Assembly: GCA_013042695.1 (NCBI GenBank) | Contig: JABDPQ010000277.1 | Location: 1-6,075, forward strand | DNA from: Desulfobacterales bacterium | Lineage (GTDB): Bacteria > Desulfobacterota > Desulfobulbia > Desulfobulbales > Desulfocapsaceae | Length of the DNA stretch: 6,075 nt | Reading direction: 5' to 3' | In this document: in pieces, positions 1 through 5,809 of the stretch | Position numbering within the stretch: position 1 is the stretch's first letter | Layout of the letters: each line of letters starts with the position of its first letter | Notes under the pieces: model-generated | What the model was told of the DNA's origin: nothing | What the model saw: the letters and a program-made list of their open reading frames with translations, nothing else | The model's database searches: none | Program-made: the position numbers and the translations under genes

Positions 1-568
1 TGTGGGGCTGGTTGAGTTCGTCAGGGCCCATTTCCAGCATAAAGACACCATCGGTTTTTCTTTTTCCTTCTTTTATTTTGCTCATGTATGTCCACTGCAG
101 ATCGTCAAAGACAATCCAACCCCCGGGCTTGAGCAGTTTATCTATCAAAAAGAAGGTCGCACCGTCGATGGTCCAGTTTTTGGCGCCATCAACAAAGCAG
201 AAGTCATAGACAGGCTTACACACATTATCCTGTGAATGTACCTCAATTTGTTTTTTTAGAAACCAGGTGTAGCTGGTATGCTCTCGGGCCACGGTAACAA
301 TGTTTTCCAGTCCGGTCAGGGCAAGCAGCTCTTCAATCGTCGGTGATTGCCATTCTTGAGCCGGAAGCAGGTCCACACTGGTGAGATGGCCGGAGCCAAC
401 CTCATCCAGGGCAGCGGCAATATAGCAGCTTGAAGCTCCGTGGCCAAAGCCAAGCTCCAGACATGAGCATGGCTTCTCTGTTGTAATGAAGGTATAGAGG
501 TCTTGAGCCATTTCCGGCAGTGTATAGGGTATTGCGTCAACATGTTTTTTGATCGTTTGAAAATCCAT
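1..568 (-). CDS. Class I SAM-dependent methyltransferase (Methyltransf_24-like), 3' end outside window
   Basis: I translated this by hand from ATG at 568-566; it gives 189 uninterrupted residues to the window edge. Residues 36-47 read CLELGFGHGASS, the Gly-rich SAM-binding motif I of Rossmann methyltransferases. VDLLP (65-69) fits the acidic end of strand 2. FCFVDGAKNW (123-132) followed by LLKPGGWIVFDDL (145-157) matches the VDG...D and KPGG...DD pattern of the Methyltransf_24 group, whose members often modify sugars or small secondary metabolites. The substrate cannot be read from the sequence. The protein should be cytosolic, with no signal peptide or membrane segment. No good Shine-Dalgarno precedes the ATG. 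A GTG 19 codons upstream, just after an in-frame TAA, is an alternative start, and Met20 is another. The gene is divergent from the exported-protein gene at 695. The fold is secure; the family name is moderately so. Confidence 0.85.
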   Translation of the reverse strand, partial: MDFQTIKKHVDAIPYTLPEMAQDLYTFITTEKPCSCLELGFGHGASSCYIAAALDEVGSGHLTSVDLLPAQEWQSPTIEELLALTGLENIVTVAREHTSYTWFLKKQIEVHSQDNVCKPVYDFCFVDGAKNWTIDGATFFLIDKLLKPGGWIVFDDLQWTYMSKIKEGKRKTDGVFMLEMGPDELNQPH

Positions 569-611
569 TTTTGTGTTATGAGATCTGATTGATAGTAAGT
601 CTGCACCTGCA

Positions 612-669
612 TGGTATACTGGTAGCACTTAGCAACCTAATGATTATCATAGAGGCAGTATGTTATAAC
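612..669 (+). promoter_or_regulatory. Candidate extended -10 promoters for the exported-protein gene
   Basis: Two extended -10 boxes of the form TGnTATAAT lie upstream of the 695 start. One has TG at 612-613 and TATACT at 615-620. The other has TG at 661-662 and TATAAC at 664-669. Neither has a convincing -35 box at 17 bp; a TTGATA at 589-594 is 20 bp from the first. Extended -10 promoters can work without a good -35. The second would start transcription about 20 nt before the ATG and the first about 68 nt before it. These are motif matches by eye only. Confidence 0.35.
636..654. promoter_or_regulatory. Fur-box-like palindrome
   Basis: Positions 640-650 read ATGATTATCAT, a perfect 5-1-5 palindrome. 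It equals the core of the classical 19-bp Fur box except for the unpaired central base. Over the full 19 bp (636-654) about 12 positions agree with GATAATGATAATCATTATC, and the outer arms are weak. It lies where the -35 region of the promoter with -10 at 664-669 would be, so a bound repressor would block that promoter. Regulation by iron is an inference; short AT-rich palindromes also occur by chance. Confidence 0.25.
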
Positions 670-694
670 GGCTCAATCATACGGGAAATAGCTT

Positions 695-1204
695 ATGAAG
701 AAAAGTATTTGCTACGTTGCTGCTCTTTTTTTCCTCATCACGCCATTTTTGGAGGCAAAAGCCGGATACAAGCAGACGCCCTGGGGATCGAAAACCTGGG
801 AGGGGCCGGGAAGGCCTCCGCATTGGTCGCCAAAACAGTCTCCTTCTCCAGCAAAGCCTCCTCACCCTGAGCAGCCTATTGCGCCAAGTTACCCAATTGA
901 ACCCGGATGGAGAATAAAGAAAGAGTCCTATTGGTGCAACTCGGGAAGGGCAGGGGGATATTGGCGGGATACCTCCAATAAATGGCAGTATCATCGATGC
1001 TGGCAGCCCGGTTACCGCTATTTCAAAAGCCCGGAACCGGAATCAATCGTTATTGAACGGGGGAAAACTGAACCTGTTTATGTACCAGTGGTGCCGAAAG
1101 AACACTCACGACTCCAATGCAGTGGCAGAACCATTACCCGAACAGACCCGCAGACCGGAGAGCTCATCATCGAATATATTACAAGCTCTCGCAATTGCCC
1201 CTAA
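695..1204 (+). CDS. Small exported protein of unknown function, Pro-rich linker and Cys-containing C-terminal domain
   Basis: This is a complete 169-residue protein that I do not recognise. The N-terminus is a typical Sec signal peptide: MKKS, a hydrophobic core at 5-19, and AKA|GY giving likely cleavage after residue 23. There is no lipobox, so it should be periplasmic or secreted. Residues 38-72 are rich in Pro and form an extended linker (PPHWSPKQSPSPAKPPHP). The rest is rich in Trp, Tyr and Arg (SYWCNSGRAGGYW, KWQYHRCWQPGYRYF) and ends with TDPQTGELIIEYITSSRNCP. The mature part has four Cys, at 81, 102, 142 and 168, enough for two disulfides. A weak GGGA ribosome-binding site lies about nine bases before the ATG. 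The next gene starts about 54 bp downstream with no terminator visible, so read-through is possible. It is probably a real gene because of the signal peptide and domain layout. Confidence 0.8.
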   Translation: MKKSICYVAALFFLITPFLEAKAGYKQTPWGSKTWEGPGRPPHWSPKQSPSPAKPPHPEQPIAPSYPIEPGWRIKKESYWCNSGRAGGYWRDTSNKWQYHRCWQPGYRYFKSPEPESIVIERGKTEPVYVPVVPKEHSRLQCSGRTITRTDPQTGELIIEYITSSRNCP

Positions 1205-1258
1205 ATTCGACTGAATAGAGCAGTTTTTACTCGCCGTTAAGGACATTGTTTCGAGTTG

Positions 1259-1987
1259 ATGGATTTAGAGATACTGTATGAAGATAATCATCTGATTGCG
1301 CTCAATAAACCTGCCGGTTTATTGACGCAGGGTGACAGAAGTGGTGATCCTTGCCTGCTTGACAGCCTCAAAGACTATATCAAAAAGCGTGATTTCAAAC
1401 CGGGAAATGTTTTTGTTGGAATGGTTCAGAGACTAGATCGACCGGTCTCAGGTGTCGTCATTTTTGCTAAAACTTCCAAGGCGGCGGGAAGACTCTCAGA
1501 GTGTATAAGAAAACGGCAGATCACCAAACTTTACTTGGCTCTTACAGAAAGTAATGGAATTATCGACTATTCTTTGAACAGATGGTCTGATCATACGGAT
1601 TATCTATTCAGAAAGGGAAATAAAACACATATTGCAAAACAAGCAATTGACGGATCAAAAAAGGGTAAACTGCGTCTGCAAACCCTGCATGTCGGAAAGA
1701 GCCATGCCCTTCACCGAGTGCATCTGGTAACTGGCAGAAAACATCAGATACGCGCGCAATTATCCCATATGGGTATTCCCATAGCAGGAGATCGGAAATA
1801 TGGTTCGTCAGATAATTTTCCCGTTTCCCGGGGAATTGGCTTACATGCCTATTATTGTTCGGTTGATCACCCGGTCAGAGCCGAGCAACTGAATATTATC
1901 ACTTCACTGCCAGATGATCTTTTACATCCGTTTAATTCTGAAGAGAAAAAACTGATCGTTTTATCTCTTAAAGATGTGGTTGTCTGA
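1259..1987 (+). CDS. RluA-family RNA pseudouridine synthase
   Basis: The protein isomerises uridine to pseudouridine in rRNA or tRNA; the target is not readable from sequence. It has about 242 residues, the size of single-domain RluA/TruC-type enzymes, and lacks an N-terminal S4 domain. Visible family motifs, counted from ATG 1259, are LYEDNHLIALNKPAG (7-21), the catalytic motif RLDRPVSGVVIFAK (58-71) with Asp60 as nucleophile, KLYLAL (90-95), and TGRKHQIRAQLSHMGIPIAGD (158-178). The residue before RLD is Gln where many relatives have His. I prefer ATG 1259 because relatives usually begin a few residues before L(Y/F)EDNH. TTG at 1256 is in frame and better spaced from the AAGGA at 1239-1243 (12 rather than 15 nt). 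The gene ends in a hairpin terminator. Family assignment is firm; the subfamily and target are not. Confidence 0.93.
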   Translation: MDLEILYEDNHLIALNKPAGLLTQGDRSGDPCLLDSLKDYIKKRDFKPGNVFVGMVQRLDRPVSGVVIFAKTSKAAGRLSECIRKRQITKLYLALTESNGIIDYSLNRWSDHTDYLFRKGNKTHIAKQAIDGSKKGKLRLQTLHVGKSHALHRVHLVTGRKHQIRAQLSHMGIPIAGDRKYGSSDNFPVSRGIGLHAYYCSVDHPVRAEQLNIITSLPDDLLHPFNSEEKKLIVLSLKDVVV

Positions 1988-1993
1988 CAGACC

Positions 1994-2020
1994 ATCTCCT
2001 CTTTTATATCAGGAGATTTT
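1994..2020 (+). terminator. Rho-independent terminator of the pseudouridine synthase gene
   Basis: A perfect 7-bp stem (ATCTCCT 1994-2000, AGGAGAT 2011-2017) closes a 10-nt loop and runs into a short T tract (2017-2020), beginning seven bases after the stop codon. The T run is short, so efficiency may be moderate. The MITE-like element is inserted immediately beyond it. Confidence 0.6.
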
Positions 2021-2021
2021 C

Positions 2022-2248
2022 ATATACCTGAATCCGTGACGGCTTTGTGTCGAATTACAATTAACTATTTGTTTTGTGTTAAAAAATATCTTATTCATTG
2101 GCTGGCCGGCTTCACCCCGCCGCCCTTCGGGGCGCCCGATAACACTACATCTGCTGTGTTGACAACTCGTTAATATACCTAAGTATTACCAACATTGTTG
2201 CCGCCTTGCATCTGTAGTGTTCTCGAACGCTCACGGATTCAGGATATA
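2022..2248. repeat. 5-bp target-site duplication ATATA flanking MITE-like copy 1
   Basis: ATATA occurs at 2022-2026 directly before the CCTG end of the element, and again at 2244-2248 directly after its CAGG end. Short direct duplications abutting terminal inverted repeats are the footprint of DDE transposition. The second copy has the same arrangement with ATATT, which makes chance unlikely. Confidence 0.7.
2027..2243 (+). mobile_element. MITE-like non-autonomous element, copy 1 (217 bp)
   Basis: The ends are perfect 13-bp inverted repeats: CCTGAATCCGTGA at 2027-2039 and TCACGGATTCAGG at 2231-2243. They are bordered by a 5-bp duplication. There is no coding capacity, so it must be moved in trans. 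Inside, a GC-rich block (about 2100-2137) contains CGCCC-TTCG-GGGCG (2121-2134), a 5-bp stem with a UUCG tetraloop, set in AT-rich flanks. A smaller inner inverted repeat, AACACTACA at 2141-2149, faces TGTAGTGTT at 2212-2220. The reverse complement of 5478-5695 matches it with about 15 differences and one indel, and the half from 2129 to the right end is the better conserved. The parent transposase is not in the window. End sequence and 5-bp AT-rich duplications would suit an IS4/IS1634-type parent, but that is a guess. Confidence 0.85.
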
Positions 2249-2253
2249 GTTAA

Positions 2254-2281
2254 GCTAACTGCTAATCGCTAAAAGCTTAGA
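2254..2281. repeat. Four tandem heptamers, GCTAANN-type
   Basis: Between the element and the operon end, the sequence runs GCTAACT, GCTAATC, GCTAAAA, GCTTAGA, which is four consecutive 7-bp units, the last degenerate. It might be a remnant of slippage or a small protein-binding site, or chance. No function is assigned. Confidence 0.3.
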
Positions 2282-2285
2282 GCCA

Positions 2286-2312
2286 CATCTGTAAAGTTAA
2301 GCTTTCCAGATG
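2286..2312 (-). terminator. Imperfect hairpin after the GTPase gene, possible terminator
   Basis: CATCTG (2286-2291) pairs with CAGATG (2307-2312). Inside, after one mismatch, AAAG (2293-2296) pairs with CTTT (2302-2305). It begins 18 bases past the GTPase stop on the minus strand. No T tract follows, so it is a weak candidate. AAGCTTA (2273-2279) and TAAGCTT (2298-2304) offer an alternative overlapping pairing. Confidence 0.3.
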
Positions 2313-2330
2313 GAAACTAACTATCGGCGA

Positions 2331-3743
2331 TCACCTTTCATCTTGGGATATCTTCATAAATTCAGAAAAAAGGAGCTGCTGCATTGCAGATACGATTTCG
2401 GGTTCTCTGTCGATTGATTTTTTGTGAACCGCTTTGAAGAACGAATTGCAGGTTTTCAGGTTCTGGGCAGACCAATTGCTTGTAAAACCTTGTAAATCAG
2501 TACGTTGATCTTTGGTGTCGTGATCAGGGTAATCACGTCTGCCATGAGCCCAGTTGATGGTATGCTGGAAATAGAGAAATGCTCTGTTGATAAGTACAAA
2601 CATCAGGGAAATGTTGTTAATTGGACCGATTTGTATCTGCTGTCCCGCTATTTTCAGGCCGAGAAATGAGGCCTCCGTTGTCAAATTGTCTCGTCCCAGC
2701 AAAGCTCCTAAGAATCCTACTGTACCACCAAGCGCAGTAAATAATCCCAGTCCATGACCAAGTGCGGCGACATCGACACCGGCTCCAACCGCAGCGCCTC
2801 CAATTCCACCAAGCAGCAGGAGCTGTTTTTTGGTGAGACCGAGCAGTTGCCAGGTTTTTTGGTTGAAAAGATCTTCTCGTAAAATTGAGTGAGGAGGAAG
2901 TTGGTAATCAAAAATGTTATGTTTAAATAACGCTCTGATCTGCTGATGTGCCCTCTGTTCTTTTTTGATTACCGCAGCAGTATATTGTTGAAGAAGTTGT
3001 TGCTCCAAACGTGCAACGCCATGTTCTGCCGGAAGATCCTTCCGAAGCTGAAAGCCAAGACAGTCGCTAAGCAGCGAGCAAATGGAGTCAGCACTTATTC
3101 TGGTTCGTGCTTCCCAATCTTGTCGAAAAGCGCTGACAATATCAGCAAGGAGTTTGTACCAGTCCTGGTCGATCGCTTTTAACGCCTCTAACAGCTCGAT
3201 ACGTTCAGCATAGGTGGCGCGATGTGCATTGAATACCCTGCTCGAGTTAAAATGTTTTCTTAATTCATCTTTCCAGGAATCAAGAAACTGGAAGTCATCG
3301 TTTTTGCAGTTTATGACAGCCATTCTTGGCCGACCAATCAGTCTGAGGATCTCCATCTCTGCCCTATCAACATTTCTCAGTGGGCGGGCTCCATCTACGA
3401 CATAAATGACACCGGCACCGCGTGTCACTGGAAGCAGAAGCTCATGATCATCTTTAAGATCGGGCGAGGAAGCGGTAAATCGTTTGAGTTGCTCTAAGAG
3501 TGAATCGCTGTTTCCATTGAGCTTTTTAAGTTCAGCCAGGATTCGGCCCGGGTTTTGAAAACCCGGGGTATCAGTAAATTGTAAAACCGCTTGTCCATCT
3601 ATAATTACCGGAAATGTTCGACACTCACGAGTTTCTCCCGGTGTTGGGCTGATGCGAACCGAATCGTCCTCGGCCAAGGTGGAAAGAACTGAAGATTTGC
3701 CTTCATTCGGGTGGCCGATAATTGCAATCTCAGGTGTCTGCAT
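2331..3743 (-). CDS. DUF3482-type GTPase (Era-like G domain plus Gly-rich membrane-interacting C-terminal domain)
   Basis: This is a 470-residue protein. The N-terminal G domain shows G1 GHPNEGKSS (10-18), a G2 region PTPGETRE (33-40, with Thr34 or Thr38), and G3 DTPG (58-61), so GTP binding is well supported. The G4 position reads NCKND (145-149) instead of the usual NKxD, and G5 near FNAH (171-174) is not canonical. An alpha-helical charged region (about 190-290) follows. Residues 308-350 form a Gly-rich hydrophobic stretch (LLLLGGIGGAAVGAGVDVAA...), typical of the DUF3482 domain and likely membrane-associated. The remainder (350-470) is soluble-looking. The gene begins 6 nt after the stop of the upstream membrane-protein gene and has no clear ribosome-binding site of its own, so translation is probably coupled. 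DUF2868/DUF3482 pairs recur in Proteobacteria; their function is unknown to me. Family assignment is from recall of the domain pairing, not a search. Confidence 0.85.
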   Translation of the reverse strand: MQTPEIAIIGHPNEGKSSVLSTLAEDDSVRISPTPGETRECRTFPVIIDGQAVLQFTDTPGFQNPGRILAELKKLNGNSDSLLEQLKRFTASSPDLKDDHELLLPVTRGAGVIYVVDGARPLRNVDRAEMEILRLIGRPRMAVINCKNDDFQFLDSWKDELRKHFNSSRVFNAHRATYAERIELLEALKAIDQDWYKLLADIVSAFRQDWEARTRISADSICSLLSDCLGFQLRKDLPAEHGVARLEQQLLQQYTAAVIKKEQRAHQQIRALFKHNIFDYQLPPHSILREDLFNQKTWQLLGLTKKQLLLLGGIGGAAVGAGVDVAALGHGLGLFTALGGTVGFLGALLGRDNLTTEASFLGLKIAGQQIQIGPINNISLMFVLINRAFLYFQHTINWAHGRRDYPDHDTKDQRTDLQGFTSNWSAQNLKTCNSFFKAVHKKSIDREPEIVSAMQQLLFSEFMKISQDER

Positions 3744-3749
3744 TGCGTA

Positions 3750-5324
3750 TCAATGTTGATTTAATAGATTGACGAGTGCAAAGACATCCAGGTATGGGTC
3801 TTTGAGTCCATCCAGTTTTTGTCTCCAGACCGTAATATCCTGTTGGTGGGGGTCAGAAAAAAGAGTTTGTTCTTGCTGCTTACCGATCAACCCGACAAAA
3901 ATCGGTATTTTTTCCCCTACAGCGCCTCGCAGGTCATTAAGAAAGTTGAGCAGATCGCCAATGGGCGGCATCCAAGCCTCAACGATTATAAGCACCCCGC
4001 TATTATTTTGCCACGTGTGGTTGCCAAGTTTATGCAGCATCAATTGGTCGGACTCGTAGTCTCCCTGCATGATTTCAAATTTGTCACAGTGAAAGCCAAA
4101 CTGTTCTACCATGGTGGTGAATTGAGTTGATCGGCAGGCCTCAGCGATATCGTCGGGAACGAGTATCGTAAGCAGGAACGGTGTTTTTTTCATTGTTTCA
4201 GTCTTAGGTTGCTGCTCATTGATTTTGCCTGGTATGTCAACGGTAAGCGGTGATGTGACTGGATCCGCTTGAGTTGAAACGAGAGGGGTCAACATGCGCC
4301 GAATAAGCCGCAGCGACTCGGGGGTCTCAATTTGGAACGTACGCAGAGACCGATGCTGGAGGAACATTCCAGCAAAAACAAGCATGAGACGAAAGATCAA
4401 GCCATAGCACAGAAGGCAGAGAACGAGAAACGGCCACCACGAGACAAGATCCTGGGTAGCCAGGTTATAAATACCGTCTTTGAGAATGATGCGACTCCCC
4501 TCAATCTGTTCTAGGGACGGGTAGGCATGGTCTGGAGGAATCAACCAGGACCAGGGAATTGCAAGAGTCTTAACAAGACGATATATGGCGTCTGAGCTTA
4601 TCTGCAGTGTTGATTGCCAACCAAAGGCGATATCGCTTGTAACCACTCGAAAGAATGTTGCCGTGATGAGACCGACATTAATTGAAACCATAACTTTTTG
4701 GGATATGGTAAAAAGCGGCCAGAACATTAACCTGCCATATTTCCGATCAGCCTTCCAGAATAAAGCAAATGTTTGTTCATAGCTGTTTTGTTGATCGGCA
4801 GGCAAATAGTTTCGAATTCGACCTTGTATATAGGACATAAAACGATTGACGATAGTGCCGTACAGCCTGAATAGCAATGAAGGTACTTCTCTGTAGGCTG
4901 GTAAAATGAGACGTAAAACCAGGGTGAGGAACAGTAGACACAGCAGGGCAAGCTGAGTGAGGATAAAAAGCGTCAAATAATGAAAAACGTTAACCGGAGT
5001 TGTGCCAGAATAGGTAAAAAAGGCAAGCCCACTCAACCCTCCTCCAGTCAGTCCAACAAGCAACAAAATCAAGGTAAGCAGCCGTAATGACTCAGAGGTA
5101 ACAAATCCAGGGCTCTGGGATAGCTGTTCTGAGGGAAACAACGCATCTCTGCGAGCCTGAAGCCAGTGCTGCAGAAGCATTTTAGGGCTGGCAGCATCGG
5201 CAACGCCGCTGTCAAGATAGATCTGCCGATCTCTTTGTTGCAGCGATTTCTGATTTTCACTGGAATCAATTCGAAAGAAATATTCGAGGTCTACAATATC
5301 CTGGTATTTCCAGTTATTTGTCAT
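3750..5324 (-). CDS. DUF2868-type inner-membrane protein, partner of the downstream GTPase
   Basis: This is a 524-residue protein with four clear hydrophobic segments: about 79-104 (LRLLTLILLLVGLTGGGLSG), 114-141, 201-228 and 295-322. The first 78 residues are soluble, and a long hydrophilic region links segments 2 and 3. After the last segment comes a linker, then a predicted cytosolic alpha/beta domain (380-524) with strands FLLTILVP, SGVLIIVEAW and IPIFVGLIG, which I cannot tie to a known fold and which lacks a P-loop. This layout fits DUF2868, which is typically encoded next to a DUF3482 GTPase. The start ATG is at 5324-5322 with AGGAG four bases upstream, a strong site that fixes the start. 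The stop is 6 nt before the GTPase start, so the two form an operon and probably a membrane-tethered GTPase complex. Its role is unknown. Confidence 0.83.
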   Translation of the reverse strand: MTNNWKYQDIVDLEYFFRIDSSENQKSLQQRDRQIYLDSGVADAASPKMLLQHWLQARRDALFPSEQLSQSPGFVTSESLRLLTLILLLVGLTGGGLSGLAFFTYSGTTPVNVFHYLTLFILTQLALLCLLFLTLVLRLILPAYREVPSLLFRLYGTIVNRFMSYIQGRIRNYLPADQQNSYEQTFALFWKADRKYGRLMFWPLFTISQKVMVSINVGLITATFFRVVTSDIAFGWQSTLQISSDAIYRLVKTLAIPWSWLIPPDHAYPSLEQIEGSRIILKDGIYNLATQDLVSWWPFLVLCLLCYGLIFRLMLVFAGMFLQHRSLRTFQIETPESLRLIRRMLTPLVSTQADPVTSPLTVDIPGKINEQQPKTETMKKTPFLLTILVPDDIAEACRSTQFTTMVEQFGFHCDKFEIMQGDYESDQLMLHKLGNHTWQNNSGVLIIVEAWMPPIGDLLNFLNDLRGAVGEKIPIFVGLIGKQQEQTLFSDPHQQDITVWRQKLDGLKDPYLDVFALVNLLNQH

Positions 5325-5325
5325 A

Positions 5326-5339
5326 GAACTCCTGAGTTC
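5326..5339 (-). promoter_or_regulatory. Inverted repeat overlapping the ribosome-binding site of the DUF2868-type gene
   Basis: GAACTC (5326-5331) and GAGTTC (5334-5339) form a 6-bp inverted repeat with a 2-bp gap; the minus-strand AGGAG (5333-5329) lies within it. A two-base loop is too tight for a full RNA hairpin, so if it matters it could be a dimeric repressor site or a slightly frayed hairpin. It may also be chance. The strong AGGAG itself is certain. Confidence 0.3.
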
Positions 5340-5429
5340 TTAACAATGCAGTTGGCGTCATACTGTGAGTTTCTTGTCGTTGCGCGTGATATGTTTCATG
5401 ATGTGTGGTCTGTGTTTGCTCAATGATAA

Positions 5430-5467
5430 CTATATATAAAGTCTAACAATCATTTTGGAAAGTCGGA
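5430..5467 (-). promoter_or_regulatory. Candidate sigma-70 promoter of the membrane protein/GTPase operon
   Basis: Reading the minus strand, TTTCCA is followed after 17 bases by TATATA, each matching four of six consensus positions of the -35 and -10 boxes. It lies about 100-140 bp before the DUF2868-type start and just inside the second MITE-like copy. The AT-rich stretch offers other registers, so only the general location is suggested. Confidence 0.3.
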
Positions 5468-5472
5468 GTTAC

Positions 5473-5700
5473 ATATTCCTGAATCCGTGAGCGTTCGAGA
5501 ACACTGCAGATGCAAGGCGGCAACAATGTTGGTAATACTTGGGTATATCAACGAGTTGTCAACACAGCAGATGTCGTGTTATCGGGCGCCCCGAAGGGCT
5601 GCGGGGTGAAGCCGGCCACCCAATAAATAAGATATTTTTTGTCACAACAACATATAGTTACTTGTAATTCGAGACAAAGCTGTCACGGATTCAGGATATT
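5473..5700. repeat. 5-bp target-site duplication ATATT flanking MITE-like copy 2
   Basis: ATATT at 5473-5477 directly precedes the CCTG end, and ATATT at 5696-5700 directly follows the CAGG end. It differs from the ATATA around copy 1, so each copy arrived by its own transposition event, both into AT-rich targets. Confidence 0.7.
5478..5695 (-). mobile_element. MITE-like non-autonomous element, copy 2 (218 bp, inverted relative to copy 1)
   Basis: The same 13-bp terminal inverted repeats occur at 5478-5490 and 5683-5695. The reverse complement aligns end to end with 2027-2243. The central hairpin is kept as GCCC-CGAA-GGGC (5588-5599) on the plus strand; the fifth base pair present in copy 1 is lost here. 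The left third of the aligned element (toward 5695) carries most of the differences and a 1-bp indel. There is no open reading frame of note. It lies 43 nt beyond the end of the T tract of the neighbouring SQR-type gene's terminator and immediately upstream of the operon's promoter region. Confidence 0.85.
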
Positions 5701-5743
5701 TTTAGCTATTGGCTGGAACGGCATAAATGTCTTGGCAGTGAGC

Positions 5744-5777
5744 AAAAAAAAAAGCCGGAGTCACATTGACTCCGGCT
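5744..5777 (-). terminator. Strong rho-independent terminator of the SQR-type gene
   Basis: A perfect 11-bp stem (AGCCGGAGTCA 5753-5763 with TGACTCCGGCT 5767-5777) has a CAT loop. On the minus strand it is followed by ten consecutive T (plus-strand A 5744-5753). It sits 32 bases after the TAA of the SQR-type gene and is a textbook terminator. Its presence supports that gene being expressed rather than decayed. Confidence 0.92.
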
Positions 5778-5809
5778 CGTAATGAGATGATGGTGAATCT
5801 CGGTTTGTT

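Noticed and set aside
2..235. Plus-strand open frame of 77 residues at the left edge
   Set aside because: It is the antisense shadow of the methyltransferase gene and has no recognisable features.
316..612. 98-residue minus-strand open frame
   Set aside because: It overlaps the methyltransferase frame, which carries clear family motifs; this one has none.
2159..2190. Promoter inside the MITE-like element (TTGACA at 2159-2164, and its counterpart at 5557-5562 on the other strand)
   Set aside because: The -35 match is perfect, but no -10 box better than 3-4 of 6 occurs at 16-19 bp spacing in either copy.
2027..2243. CRISPR repeat or small RNA gene
   Set aside because: There are only two long, inverted, terminally repeated copies with target duplications and no spacer periodicity, which fits a transposable element instead.
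3819..4130. Plus-strand open frames antisense to the DUF2868-type gene (also 3769-4059, 4332-4514, 4585-4782, 5166-5426)
   Set aside because: The sense strand encodes a long protein with membrane segments and a strong ribosome-binding site; the antisense frames lack start sites and family features.
2022..5700. Composite transposon carrying the membrane protein/GTPase operon
   Set aside because: Each element has its own perfect target duplication (ATATA, ATATT). The outermost pair (ATATA versus ATATT) is not identical, which points to independent insertions.
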